A DNA stretch of 64,000 nt, taken from NCBI GenBank assembly GCA_947467345.1, contig CANIHD010000017.1:1-64000 (forward strand), given 5' to 3'. The stretch's first letter is position 1; each line of letters begins with the position of its first letter. A program made the translations under genes and the position numbers. The notes below the pieces were generated by a model. That model was not told where the DNA came from. It did not search any database and saw only the letters and a list, made by a program, of their open reading frames with translations. Positions 17,061-26,246 of the stretch are shown here, one piece after another. Origin of the DNA: Alphaproteobacteria bacterium (lineage in GTDB: Bacteria > Pseudomonadota > Alphaproteobacteria > Micropepsales > Micropepsaceae).

Positions 17061-18113
17061 ATGCCCCAACCCACCTCTGCTGTCCCGATACTGCCCGGCG
17101 TCCTCGCTGCTATCGGGAATACGCCCCTTATCCGCCTGCACGGCGCCTCGGAGCGGACAGGCTGCGAGATCCTGGGCAAGGCCGAGTTCCTGAATCCCGG
17201 ACAGTCCGTGAAGGACCGCGCGGCGCTCTTCATTATTAGGGATGCGATGGAGCGCGGGCTGATCGGCCCCGGGGGCACAATTGTGGAAGGCACCGCCGGC
17301 AATACCGGCGTCGGCCTCGCCATGGTCGGCAATGCGCTTGGCTTGAAATCCGTCATCGTGATTCCGAATACGCAGAGCCAAGAGAAGAAGGACGCGCTCC
17401 GTCTTCTTGGCGCGCAGCTCATCGAGGTGCCTGCCGTCCCCTATAAGAACCCGAATAATTACGTGAAAATTTCCGGACGCATCGCTGACCAACTGAAGAC
17501 GCAACCTGGTGGCGCCGTGTGGGCCAATCAATTCGACAACGTAGCCAATCGCCGTGCTCATATCGAAACCACGGGGCCGGAGATCTGGCGCGACACGGCC
17601 GGTAAAGTTGACGGCTTCACCTGTGCCGTCGGGACCGGCGGCACGCTGGCCGGAATCGCGATTGCCCTCAAAGCCCGCAACCCGAATATCGTCATCGCCG
17701 CCGCCGATCCGATGGGCGCCACCATCTATGATTGGATCAAGAATGGCACGCTGAATGCGACAGGTAGCTCCATCACCGAAGGCATCGGTCAGGGACGCGT
17801 CACCGGCAATCTCGAGGACGCCCCTATCGACGACGCGTTTCAGATTCCCGATGAGGAAGCAGTGCCCATCATATTCGAATTGCTCGAAAAAGAAGGCCTG
17901 TGCCTCGGCGGCTCAAGCGGCATCAATATCGCCGGCGCGATCCGTCTGGCGGAGAAATTGGGACCGGGGCACACGATCGTCACCATCCTCTGCGATTACG
18001 GCACGCGCTATCAGTCCAAGCTCTTCAATGCCGAATTTCTGAGATCCAAAAATCTACCGCTGCCGTCCTGGCTGGCCAATCCGCCGCCCCTTCCGCCGGT
18101 GCCTTTCGAATAA
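17061..18113 (+). CDS. cysK: Cysteine synthase A (O-acetylserine sulfhydrylase)
   Basis: A 350-residue fold-type II PLP enzyme that makes cysteine from O-acetylserine and sulfide in the cytoplasm. The PLP lysine is Lys51 in NPGQSVKDRAA. The asparagine loop EGTAGNTGVGLA and the phosphate-binding GTGGT are present. It carries an extended Pro-rich C-terminus (PPPLPPVPFE). It starts a same-strand run that continues with sseA, a GNAT, a peptide transporter and metC, so the locus looks devoted to sulfur amino acids. The Shine-Dalgarno is weak. Confidence 0.92.
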   Translation: MPQPTSAVPILPGVLAAIGNTPLIRLHGASERTGCEILGKAEFLNPGQSVKDRAALFIIRDAMERGLIGPGGTIVEGTAGNTGVGLAMVGNALGLKSVIVIPNTQSQEKKDALRLLGAQLIEVPAVPYKNPNNYVKISGRIADQLKTQPGGAVWANQFDNVANRRAHIETTGPEIWRDTAGKVDGFTCAVGTGGTLAGIAIALKARNPNIVIAAADPMGATIYDWIKNGTLNATGSSITEGIGQGRVTGNLEDAPIDDAFQIPDEEAVPIIFELLEKEGLCLGGSSGINIAGAIRLAEKLGPGHTIVTILCDYGTRYQSKLFNAEFLRSKNLPLPSWLANPPPLPPVPFE

Positions 18114-18157
18114 AAGCCCGGCCTCGACAAGAACGGGCCGGATGGTCAGCATAGGCC

Positions 18158-19021
18158 ATGCAGATGCCCTCTCCTCTTGTCGCAACTGACTGGCTTGCAA
18201 GCCATCCAGACGATGGAAACATCCATATTCTGGATGCCTCTTGGTACCTGCCGCAGGCAAAAAGCGATCCCAAATCGGAATACGAAGGGGCGCATATTCC
18301 GGGCGCTGTTTTCTTCGACATTGAGGCGCTGTCGGACAAGCAAACGAACCTGCCGCATATGATGCTGTTGCCCGATGCGTTTGCGGTAGAGATGGCAAAG
18401 CTAGGCATTGGCGACGACAATTTCGTCGTCTTCTACGATGGCGCTGGCATCTATTCCGCGCCTCGCGCGCTGTGGATGCTGAAGGCAATGGGACACATGA
18501 ACGTCGCCGTGCTCGATGGCGGCCTTCCCAAATGGCAGCGCGAGGGACGCCCCATTACTGCCGCGCCCTCATTGGTGCGCCCTGCTCGCTTCACTGCAAG
18601 GCCACAGGCCCATTTGGTGCGCGATTTCGATGCAATGATGAAAAATCTGACGACGAAGGGCGAGCAGGTTGTCGATGCACGCAGCCCGACGCGTTTTCGC
18701 GGCGAGGAAAAAGAGCCGCGCCCCGGCGTTCGAGCAGGGCACATCCCGTGCAGTGCCAATATATATTACGCCGCCGTCGTTGACGCGGACGGCACGATGC
18801 TTCCCGCCGATTGCCTGCGCACGCTGTTCGCGGCGCATCACGTCGATCTTGAGGAACCGATCGTAACGTCCTGTGGCTCCGGCATTACGGCAGCGATCTT
18901 ATCGCTCGCTCTTGAGATTGCGGGCGCCAAAAACACCTCGCTTTATGACGGCTCGTGGACCGAATGGGGTGGACGCGCCGACGCGCCCCTATCGACCGGG
19001 CCTCGAAGTCAGAGCATCTGA
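18158..19021 (+). CDS. sseA: 3-mercaptopyruvate sulfurtransferase (tandem rhodanese)
   Basis: A 287-residue protein with two rhodanese domains. The catalytic loop is CGSGIT with Cys239; the CGSG sequence is that of mercaptopyruvate sulfurtransferases rather than thiosulfate sulfurtransferases. The N-terminal inactive domain carries FYDGAGIYSAPRALWML. It transfers sulfur from 3-mercaptopyruvate, a cysteine breakdown product, which fits its place 44 bp after cysK. Confidence 0.92.
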   Translation: MQMPSPLVATDWLASHPDDGNIHILDASWYLPQAKSDPKSEYEGAHIPGAVFFDIEALSDKQTNLPHMMLLPDAFAVEMAKLGIGDDNFVVFYDGAGIYSAPRALWMLKAMGHMNVAVLDGGLPKWQREGRPITAAPSLVRPARFTARPQAHLVRDFDAMMKNLTTKGEQVVDARSPTRFRGEEKEPRPGVRAGHIPCSANIYYAAVVDADGTMLPADCLRTLFAAHHVDLEEPIVTSCGSGITAAILSLALEIAGAKNTSLYDGSWTEWGGRADAPLSTGPRSQSI

Positions 19022-19031
19022 GTTCACGATC

Positions 19032-19583
19032 TTGGACACAACGCGAACCATCCCCACGATTGTCACCTACCTCGCAACGGAGTCGCGCCCGAGTGCCCAT
19101 GCGCCGCCGAGGCCGTTGCTGAAAACGGCAATCATGCGCTGCCACGATGTGCCCATCCATTTTTACCGCTATCTCTACAACACGATCGGCGAGCCCTATC
19201 TGTGGCTCGAGCGGCGGCGATGGACGGACGAAAAGCTTGCCGAGCTGATCGCCGACCCGAGTGTGATGCTCTACGTTCTCTATATAGAAGGTGTTCCCGC
19301 CGGTATGTCGGAGCTGGATTTTCGGGTAGACGGCATTGGCCAGATTGCCTTTTTCGGTCTGATGCCGGAATTCACCGGGCGTCGCATCGGTCCGTGGTTT
19401 CTGCATCAAACGCTTGAAGTCGCCTGGGCTGAGCCGATCAACGAGGTGCAGGTCGAAACCTGCACGCTGGACCATCGCAAAGCGCTTTCGACCTATCAGC
19501 GCGCAGGTTTTGAGCCATACGCGCGCTCGGAAAAAACCATCTCCGTTCCGGAGGGCATTTCCTTGCCGCCCCACATGGCCTGA
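19032..19583 (+). CDS. GNAT-family N-acetyltransferase
   Basis: A roughly 183-residue acetyltransferase. The acetyl-CoA region reads FFGLMPEFTGRRIGPWFL, with ETCTLDHRKALSTYQRAGFEP after it (the GNAT C-terminal signature YxxxGF). Substrate unknown. No ATG or GTG is available between the sseA stop and the domain; TTG at 19032, 10 bp after that stop, is the best start. It is probably co-transcribed with sseA. A hairpin (ctgccc/gggcag, 19599-19614) lies just downstream without a T-run. Confidence 0.75.
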   Translation: MDTTRTIPTIVTYLATESRPSAHAPPRPLLKTAIMRCHDVPIHFYRYLYNTIGEPYLWLERRRWTDEKLAELIADPSVMLYVLYIEGVPAGMSELDFRVDGIGQIAFFGLMPEFTGRRIGPWFLHQTLEVAWAEPINEVQVETCTLDHRKALSTYQRAGFEPYARSEKTISVPEGISLPPHMA

Positions 19584-19651
19584 CAAGAATGCCCTAAGCT
19601 GCCCGAAAGGGCAGAGTCGTCGTCACCGCACCGCCACATTCGAGGCCTCGC

Positions 19652-21460
19652 ATGAATATCGTTCTGGTCATCGGCATCGCCATCACAGTTCTCACGATGA
19701 TTCCGGTGATTGCTCAGATGCGGCATCACCCCGCGGGGCTGAAGATCCTGTTCTTCGCGGAGATGTGGGAGCGGTTCTCCTATTACGGCATGCGGGCCAT
19801 TCTGATTTTTTATCTGACGCAGCATCTTCTGTTCGAAGATGACGTCGCGGCCAGCACATACGGCTCGTACACATCGCTGGTGTATCTGCTGCCGTTGATC
19901 GGCGGCGTTCTGGCGGACCGCTATCTCGGCACACGGAAAGCCATCGCTTACGGCGCGCTACTGCTTGTGGCGGGACATTTGCTGATGGGCGTTGAAGGCG
20001 CGCCCGCGCGCGAGACGCTGCAATATAACGGGCAAAACTACGCGTTCCAGATTACGGGACGCGGCGATGAGCGCCAGTCGCGATTGCTGGTGAACGAAAC
20101 GCCTTACGCCTTCCATTTCGAAGCCGATGGCGCGATGACCATCGAAGCCCTGCCCGTCGGAGGCGCGCTGCCGCAAACGCTCGCAGCCGGCAGCTATCAG
20201 ACCGTGAAGGAACGCGATCCGTTCTTCACAAACATCTTCTACTTCGCGCTGTCTCTGATCATTATGGGCGTAGGATTTCTCAAGCCCAATATCTCGACCA
20301 TTGTCGGGCAGCTTTATCCGCAAGGCGACCCGCGCCGCGATCCCGGTTTCACGCTCTATTATTACGGCATCAATCTCGGCGCGTTCTGGTCCACGGTACT
20401 GTGCGGATATCTGGGACAATCGGTCGGCTGGTGGGCGGGATTTGGCCTGGCCGGAATCGGCATGGCGGCGGGCTTTGTCGTTTTTCTCTGGGGCAAACCG
20501 CTTCTTGAAGGAAACGGCGAACCGCCAGACCCCAAGGCTCTTGCCACACGTGTCGCGGGGCCGCTCACACGCGAGCATCTGATTTACATCGGCGGCCTCC
20601 TGGCCGTCGGCGCCATCTGGTTTCTGGTGCAGCATTCGCCGGCCGTCGGCACGCTTTTGGTCGCGGGGTCGATCATCTCGGTCGGCTATGTCAGCTGGTT
20701 CATGGTCACAAAATGCACCAAGACCGAGCGCCAACGCATGATGCTAGCGCTGCTTCTGATCTTCGGAAGCGTGATCTTCTTTACGCTGTTCGAACAAGCG
20801 GGCTCATCGCTCAATCTTTTCGCCGAGCGAAACACGCAGCTTCCCAATAATGGCTTCTTCAGCATGACGGCGGCGCAGACGCAGTCGTTCAATCCGGGTT
20901 TCATTCTGATATTCGCGCCGATCTTCACCATCGTTTGGGTGAAGCTGGCTCAAGCAGGAAAGGATCCCGATCCCCTGTCGAAATTCGGCCTCGGACTCCT
21001 GCAAGCCGGATTGGGATTTCTGTTGCTGGTGTGGGGTGCCGGTTTCGCCGACGAAAATTATCGTCTGCCGTTGGTGTTTCTCGGGCTTGCCTACATGCTG
21101 CACACCACCGGGGAGCTTTGCCTCAGTCCGGTGGGACTTTCCGAAATGACGAAATTGTCGGTGCCGGCCCTCATCTCCACCATGATGGCGATTTGGTTTT
21201 TGGCTTCGTCGTGGGCGCAATATCTCGGCGGCTTCATCGCGCAGATGGCGGGAACTGAAACCGTGGGCGGGCAAGTTGTCGATCCCGCAGCAGCGCTTCG
21301 TACCTCTATTGAGGTGTTCAATTGGATTGGCTGGATCGGCGTCGCAAGCGGCATCGTCTTCTTCGTTCTCAGCACGTTGCTCCGGCACTGGGAGCACTCC
21401 GTAATGCAGGCGAAATCACCCAAGACGCACAACGCGCCAGCTGCGGATCGCCACCCCTGA
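19652..21460 (+). CDS. Proton-dependent oligopeptide transporter (POT/PTR family)
   Basis: A 602-residue multi-pass inner-membrane symporter. The signature ExxERFxYYGMRA-type motif is present (FAEMWERFSYYGMRAIL), as are GGVLADRYLGTRKAI and an FYxxINLGA-like segment (YYYGINLGAF). It imports di- or tripeptides with protons. About 75 polar residues are inserted between the third and fourth membrane segments (roughly residues 115-190), as in a bacterial subgroup with a soluble insert. Its stop is one base from the metC start, so peptide uptake and sulfur amino-acid use appear linked. Confidence 0.9.
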   Translation: MNIVLVIGIAITVLTMIPVIAQMRHHPAGLKILFFAEMWERFSYYGMRAILIFYLTQHLLFEDDVAASTYGSYTSLVYLLPLIGGVLADRYLGTRKAIAYGALLLVAGHLLMGVEGAPARETLQYNGQNYAFQITGRGDERQSRLLVNETPYAFHFEADGAMTIEALPVGGALPQTLAAGSYQTVKERDPFFTNIFYFALSLIIMGVGFLKPNISTIVGQLYPQGDPRRDPGFTLYYYGINLGAFWSTVLCGYLGQSVGWWAGFGLAGIGMAAGFVVFLWGKPLLEGNGEPPDPKALATRVAGPLTREHLIYIGGLLAVGAIWFLVQHSPAVGTLLVAGSIISVGYVSWFMVTKCTKTERQRMMLALLLIFGSVIFFTLFEQAGSSLNLFAERNTQLPNNGFFSMTAAQTQSFNPGFILIFAPIFTIVWVKLAQAGKDPDPLSKFGLGLLQAGLGFLLLVWGAGFADENYRLPLVFLGLAYMLHTTGELCLSPVGLSEMTKLSVPALISTMMAIWFLASSWAQYLGGFIAQMAGTETVGGQVVDPAAALRTSIEVFNWIGWIGVASGIVFFVLSTLLRHWEHSVMQAKSPKTHNAPAADRHP

Positions 21461-21461
21461 T

Positions 21462-22610
21462 ATGAGTCACAAAGATACAAAACTGATCACCGGCGGACGC
21501 GATCCGGCCCTGCATGCCGGCGCGGTCAACACGCCGGTCTATCGTGCCTCCACGATTCTGTTTCCGGATGTGGAGACAATGCATGACGGCAGCCAGCCTT
21601 ACACTTATGGGCGGCGCGCCACGCCATCGACGCGCGCGCTGGAAGACGCGGTGTGCGAATTGGAGGGCGGCGCGCGCACGGTGCTAACTCCCTCGGGACT
21701 TTCCGCCTGCAATCTTGCGATCATGACGGTGTGCGGCGCCGGCGACCATTTGATGGTTACGGATTCGGTCTATGGGCCGACACGATTGTTCTGTGATCGC
21801 ATCGGCAAGCGTTTCGGAATCACCACCAGCTATTTTCCGCCCACCGCAACAGCGGCAGAATTGGCGGCGGAGTTTCGGCCCAACACCAAAGCGATCTTCC
21901 TTGAAAGCCCGGGTTCTCTGACCTTCGAAGTGCAGGACGTTCCGGGAATTGCAGCGGCAGCGCACGAGAAAAACATCGCCATCATTTTGGATAACACGTG
22001 GGCGACGCCGCTTTATTTCAATGCCATCGGCCATGGTGTCGATTTGTCGGTGCAGGCGGCGACCAAATATCTGGGCGGACATGCCGATGCGAACGCCGGA
22101 ACCGTCACCGCCAACGCGGCTTACAAAGACTGTTTGGTTGAAACACATGGCACGATCGGTCTCACGCTTTCAGGCGACGAAGCCTTCCTAATCTCGCGCG
22201 GCTTACGCACACTGGGACTGCGCCTTGCGCGCCAGATGGAAAGCGCACTCGTCCTGGCGGAATGGCTGCAAGGGCGCCCCGAAATTGCGCGGGTGATTTA
22301 TCCCGCTTTGCGCGGCGATTCTGGATACAAATTGTGGAGGCGTGATTTCACCGGCGCGCCCGGGCTGTTCAGCCTGGTGCTCAACGAACCGGACGACAAA
22401 GCCGTAGCGCGTTTTGTGGACGCTCTAGAGCTTTTCGGCATTGGCTATTCCTGGGGCGGGTTCGAAAGCCTGGTGCTTCCGGTGCATTTCCACCGATCGT
22501 TCCAAAGCGCCAAGGAAGAAGGCCATATTGTACGGCTGCATATCGGGCTAGAAAGCGTCGAAGATTTGCGCGCCGATCTGGCGCAAGCGCTGGTACATTT
22601 GACCGCATAA
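21462..22610 (+). CDS. metC: Cystathionine beta-lyase
   Basis: A 382-residue Cys/Met-metabolism PLP enzyme. The PLP lysine is Lys202 in QAATKYLGGHADANAG. YGRRATPSTRALEDA and SGLSACNLAIM are typical of the MetC branch, which cleaves cystathionine to homocysteine. The related gamma-synthase and gamma-lyase families cannot be completely excluded. The TGATATG arrangement with the upstream transporter implies translational coupling. Confidence 0.88.
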   Translation: MSHKDTKLITGGRDPALHAGAVNTPVYRASTILFPDVETMHDGSQPYTYGRRATPSTRALEDAVCELEGGARTVLTPSGLSACNLAIMTVCGAGDHLMVTDSVYGPTRLFCDRIGKRFGITTSYFPPTATAAELAAEFRPNTKAIFLESPGSLTFEVQDVPGIAAAAHEKNIAIILDNTWATPLYFNAIGHGVDLSVQAATKYLGGHADANAGTVTANAAYKDCLVETHGTIGLTLSGDEAFLISRGLRTLGLRLARQMESALVLAEWLQGRPEIARVIYPALRGDSGYKLWRRDFTGAPGLFSLVLNEPDDKAVARFVDALELFGIGYSWGGFESLVLPVHFHRSFQSAKEEGHIVRLHIGLESVEDLRADLAQALVHLTA

Positions 22611-22647
22611 GATCACTGTGCGCCGACGCAATTCAAAGGAGACAGAC

Positions 22648-22947
22648 ATGGCTGTGGACGGCACCTGGAAACTGACGATCGACACACCGATGGGCGTGCA
22701 GGAAAGCACGTTGACGCTGGCGACGTCCGGCAATCAGCTGACCGGCACACAGACGGCGCCCAATGGCGGCAGCAAAGCCATCGAGGAAGGCAGCGTCGAT
22801 GGTCACGACGTTTCGTGGGAAGCGTCGATCTCCAAGCCGATGCCCATCACGCTGAAATTCTCCGGCACGGTGGAAGGCGACAAGATCTCCGGCAAAGTGA
22901 AGCTCGGCATGTTCGGCTCGGCGAGTTTCACCGGCACGCGGGCTTAA
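22648..22947 (+). CDS. Small conserved beta-rich protein of unknown function
   Basis: A 99-residue cytoplasmic protein without signal peptide. It is made of alternating short strands ([32 protein letters not shown]) and ends FTGTRA. The repeated G-x-(V/I)-x-G pattern suggests a small beta-barrel or lipocalin-like fold. Proteins with this pattern are widespread but uncharacterised. A strong AAAGGAG lies before the ATG. Confidence 0.7.
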   Translation: MAVDGTWKLTIDTPMGVQESTLTLATSGNQLTGTQTAPNGGSKAIEEGSVDGHDVSWEASISKPMPITLKFSGTVEGDKISGKVKLGMFGSASFTGTRA

Positions 22948-22961
22948 GCATCAAACCAGAC

Positions 22962-23318
22962 ATGGCTCCAAAACCCACTCTAGAAAGACTTTCGACGGAA
23001 GCTTTCATCGCGGGCGTTAAATTCGACGCAGGCGGATTGGTCCCGGCCGTCGCGCAAGACGCAGACGATGGGCGCGTGCTCATGCTCGCATGGATGAACG
23101 ATGAATCCTTACGGCGCACACTGACGAGCAGAGAGGTGACCTATTGGTCGCGCTCGCGCACCAATCTATGGCGCAAGGGCGAAAGCTCAGGCCACACGCA
23201 ACATCTCGTCGAGGCCTGGCTGGATTGCGACGGCGACACGATCCTGCTCAAGGTGAAACAGAACGGACCCGCCTGCCACACCGGCGCGCCGACCTGCTTT
23301 TTCCGGCGGATGGAATAG
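22962..23318 (+). CDS. hisI: Phosphoribosyl-AMP cyclohydrolase
   Basis: A 118-residue HisI, which opens the adenine ring of phosphoribosyl-AMP in the third step of histidine synthesis. Diagnostic parts are [29 protein letters not shown] and the metal-binding DCDGD and CHTGAPTCF segments. It is not fused to HisE and stands apart from other his genes. It starts 14 bp after the preceding gene and has no clear Shine-Dalgarno, so coupling is likely. Confidence 0.92.
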   Translation: MAPKPTLERLSTEAFIAGVKFDAGGLVPAVAQDADDGRVLMLAWMNDESLRRTLTSREVTYWSRSRTNLWRKGESSGHTQHLVEAWLDCDGDTILLKVKQNGPACHTGAPTCFFRRME

Positions 23319-23400
23319 TGCGGCGCAGCATCAGCGCAGCGCGCGAAGAACACACCAACATCGGCTTGACAGAAGTGAGCGCGGCAGAGAACGTCGAACC

Positions 23401-23604
23401 ATGACGACAAAAAGCAAACCGAAACCGAATCGTAAAGCGTGGCTATGCCTTCTGGCGCTGCCGTTTTTGGCGCTGTGCTGGCCGCCTTTCTACAATTCCG
23501 TCGAGCCGGATTTCTTCGGCCTGCCGTTCTTCTACTGGTACCAATTCCTTTGGGTGTTCATAACACCCGCTCTGACCTATCTGGTCTTCATCAAGACCGA
23601 GTGA
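23401..23604 (+). CDS. DUF3311 small membrane protein
   Basis: A 67-residue protein with two membrane segments (LCLLALPFLALCWPPFYN and FYWYQFLWVFITPALTYLVF), matching DUF3311. Members are almost always encoded directly before a sodium:solute symporter, as here with a 20-bp gap, and are thought to be an accessory subunit. Confidence 0.85.
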   Translation: MTTKSKPKPNRKAWLCLLALPFLALCWPPFYNSVEPDFFGLPFFYWYQFLWVFITPALTYLVFIKTE

Positions 23605-23624
23605 CCACTGCCTAGGGGGGCGGC

Positions 23625-25193
23625 GTGAACACCACAGCCATTACCGTATTCGTTCTGCTGTTCGGATTTATCACCGTGCTCGGCTTCGCCGCTGGGCGCT
23701 GGCGCCGTGGCGATCTCGATCAGCTTCATGAATGGGGTCTCGGTGGGCGGCGCTTCGGCACCATCGTCACCTGGTTCCTTCTCGGCGGCGACCTCTATAC
23801 CGCCTACACATTCGTCGCCGTTCCGGCGCTGATCTTTGGTGGAGGCGCCATCGGCTTTTTCGCCCTGCCCTACACCATTGTCGCTTATCCGCTGCTGTTC
23901 CTATTCTTTCCACGCCTCTGGGCGGTCGCGCATAAGCATGGCTACATCACCGCCGCGGATTTCGTGCAAGGGCGCTACGGCAATCAATGGTTGGCGTTGG
24001 CAGTCGCGGTAACCGGCATCGTCGCCACCATGCCCTACATCGCGTTGCAGCTGGTTGGACTCGAAGTCGTCATCAGCGCCATGGGCATCAACGTTGCCGG
24101 CCAGATCGGCCATATACCTTTGGTCGTCGCGTTCATTGTGCTGGCCCTGTTCACTTACAATAGCGGCTTGCGCGCGCCGGCCCTCATCGCGGTCGTAAAG
24201 GATATTCTGATCTGGATCACCGTGCTCTCCATGCTGATCTTCATTCCGATTCAGCTCGGCGGCTATGAGAACATTTTCAACACCGTGCCGCCGGAACGCG
24301 TGCTCCTCGCAACGCCGCCGCCAAATTCACTCGGGCAATATTCCGCCTATGTGACGCTGGCCTTCGGTTCGGCGCTTGCTCTCTTTCTCTATCCGCATAG
24401 CGTCACCGGCATTTTGAGCGCTTCAAGCGCCAAGGCAGTGCAGCGCAATGCGGTGTTCCTGCCGGCTTACTCGCTGATGCTTGGCCTGCTCGCGCTCACT
24501 GGCTTCATGGCGCTCGCGTCTGGCGTCGACAAGATGCCCGAATACGCCGCCGGCTTCGCGCAGCACAGAAATAATTTCGCCATCCCTGCGCTCATTCTGC
24601 ACAGCTTCCCCGATTGGTTTGTCGGCGTGGCTTTCGCCGCCATCGGCATCGGCGCATTGGTACCGGCGGCGATCATGTCGATCGCAGCGGCAAATCTCTA
24701 CACGCGCAGCATCCATGCCCGTTTCATCAATCCGAACCTCACGCCGGCGCAGGAAGCGCGCAACGCCAAGATTGTGTCGTTGGTGGTGAAGCTGGGCGCG
24801 CTGGTGTTCATCTTCCTGGTGCAAACACAGCAGGCCATCGAACTGCAGCTTCTGGGCGGCATCTGGATGTGTCAGACGGTGCCCGCAATATTTTTCGGCC
24901 TCTATACCAACCGGCTGAATCCCACCGCGCTTCTCATCGGCTGGGCCGGCGGCATTTCTGTTGGCACCTGGATGGCAGTGACGAACAATTACCAGGCCGC
25001 GTTCCCGCTCCCCGTGGGCGATCTCACCGTACCTGGATATGCCGCGCTTTATGCGCTAGGGATCAATCTCACGCTCAGCCTCGTTCTAACGCTCTTTTTC
25101 GGTACCAGAGGCAAGGATGAAACCAAGCCCAGCGACTACAATTTCCGCACGCACGGCACGGACGACGCGCCGTTGCCGGTGACGGTAGCCTGA
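23625..25193 (+). CDS. Sodium:solute symporter (MctP-like, SSS family)
   Basis: A 522-residue inner-membrane transporter with about 13 helices. LHEWGLGGRRFGTIVTWFLLGGDLYTAYTF near the N-terminus and the paired DUF3311 gene resemble the monocarboxylate (MctP) branch. The actual substrate cannot be read from the sequence. The start is GTG, preceded by a G-rich stretch (AGGGGGG). It forms a two-gene operon with DUF3311. Confidence 0.88.
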   Translation: MNTTAITVFVLLFGFITVLGFAAGRWRRGDLDQLHEWGLGGRRFGTIVTWFLLGGDLYTAYTFVAVPALIFGGGAIGFFALPYTIVAYPLLFLFFPRLWAVAHKHGYITAADFVQGRYGNQWLALAVAVTGIVATMPYIALQLVGLEVVISAMGINVAGQIGHIPLVVAFIVLALFTYNSGLRAPALIAVVKDILIWITVLSMLIFIPIQLGGYENIFNTVPPERVLLATPPPNSLGQYSAYVTLAFGSALALFLYPHSVTGILSASSAKAVQRNAVFLPAYSLMLGLLALTGFMALASGVDKMPEYAAGFAQHRNNFAIPALILHSFPDWFVGVAFAAIGIGALVPAAIMSIAAANLYTRSIHARFINPNLTPAQEARNAKIVSLVVKLGALVFIFLVQTQQAIELQLLGGIWMCQTVPAIFFGLYTNRLNPTALLIGWAGGISVGTWMAVTNNYQAAFPLPVGDLTVPGYAALYALGINLTLSLVLTLFFGTRGKDETKPSDYNFRTHGTDDAPLPVTVA

Positions 25194-25243
25194 GACGCGA
25201 CGCATTCTTTGCGCTCCGTTGACGGCGCTAAGGTATCACGAGA

Positions 25244-26161
25244 ATGACCGCCGACAACTCGGGCAATCCGTTCAACCCAGAACTCTTCGTCTACGATCCG
25301 GCAAAATCCTATCGCTGGCAGGCTTTCGACCACATCACGATTGCCACGATCACCTGGAACCGGCTCGAGTTCACCAAACGCTTTCTCGGCAGCGTACTGA
25401 AATATTCTCATCTGCCGTTTCGGCTGCTCATCATCGACAATGCCAGTACCGATGGTACGTCCGAGTATTTGCGCAACCTCGCGGCAAACGCTCCGAATAT
25501 TACGCTGGTGGAGAATCCAAAGAATGTCGGCAAGGTGCGCGCCCTGCGTCAGATACAGGGCATGGTCGACGACGGCCTCCTCGTCTATTGCGACAATGAT
25601 GTCGAAGTTCTGACTAACTACTGGCTGTTGCTGCTGATGAAGGCATTCCACGCCGCACGCGTGACGCGCGGTAGCAGCGATGCGCTTCTCGGCATGCGTC
25701 TCATCAATCTCGATGAATACGGTTTCCGCCACGCAACCAGGCGCGAAATTCTTCGCATCCCAACGGCACAGAACGACGAGCCGCGGACAAGTTACGCCGC
25801 TACGAGCAAGGACGATCCCAATCCGTCGATTCGTCTGGACGAAGAGGTCGTTATCGGCTGGAGCGAATTCGTTATCGGCTGCGTGCAGGCCATGCCGGCC
25901 TCATTGTTTCATCGCATCCCTTTAGACGACGCGTACCCGCTCTTCGTGGGTGCCGATGACGGCTTCATCTGCGCGGAACTGCGGCGGCTGGGCGTACCAA
26001 TCGGATACGTGGAAAACGGCCCCGTCGTTCGCCACAATGATTGGCCGTACACGGAAGAAAAAATCCAGCTCTACGAAAAGCTGACAAAGACGCGTGCCGT
26101 CAGCGATTTCACCTATGTGAAATGGAAATTGCTGCGCCTGCTCGGCCTGCGCCGCAACTAA
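25244..26161 (+). CDS. Family 2 glycosyltransferase
   Basis: A 305-residue GT-A enzyme. TIATITWNRLEFTKRFLGSV, LLIIDNASTDGTSEYLR and the DxD-like YCDNDVEV mark the nucleotide-sugar domain. There is no signal peptide or membrane segment, so it should act on the cytoplasmic face. It is isolated from other polysaccharide genes, so the acceptor is unknown. A bidirectional terminator follows the stop by about 10 bp. Confidence 0.85.
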   Translation: MTADNSGNPFNPELFVYDPAKSYRWQAFDHITIATITWNRLEFTKRFLGSVLKYSHLPFRLLIIDNASTDGTSEYLRNLAANAPNITLVENPKNVGKVRALRQIQGMVDDGLLVYCDNDVEVLTNYWLLLLMKAFHAARVTRGSSDALLGMRLINLDEYGFRHATRREILRIPTAQNDEPRTSYAATSKDDPNPSIRLDEEVVIGWSEFVIGCVQAMPASLFHRIPLDDAYPLFVGADDGFICAELRRLGVPIGYVENGPVVRHNDWPYTEEKIQLYEKLTKTRAVSDFTYVKWKLLRLLGLRRN

Positions 26162-26171
26162 GCATCCAAAA

Positions 26172-26201
26172 AAAAGAGCGCTCATTTCGGAGCGCTCTTT
26201 T
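26172..26201. terminator. Bidirectional intrinsic terminator
   Basis: The stem gagcgctc (26176-26183) pairs with gagcgctc (26190-26197) around a six-base loop. AAAA before and TTTT after make it functional for both the glycosyltransferase and the TonB receptor transcripts. Confidence 0.85.
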
Positions 26202-26210
26202 GATTCGATG

Positions 26211-26234
26211 AACCGGCCGCTTGCGCGGCCGGTT
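26211..26234 (-). terminator. Second hairpin at the 3' end of the TonB receptor transcript
   Basis: A perfect ten-base stem (aaccggccgc with gcggccggtt) closes a four-base loop (ttgc on the plus strand). It begins 12 bp past the receptor stop. It lacks its own T-run and may protect the mRNA 3' end or act with the neighbouring terminator. Confidence 0.55.
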
Positions 26235-26246
26235 CTCGGGAAATGC

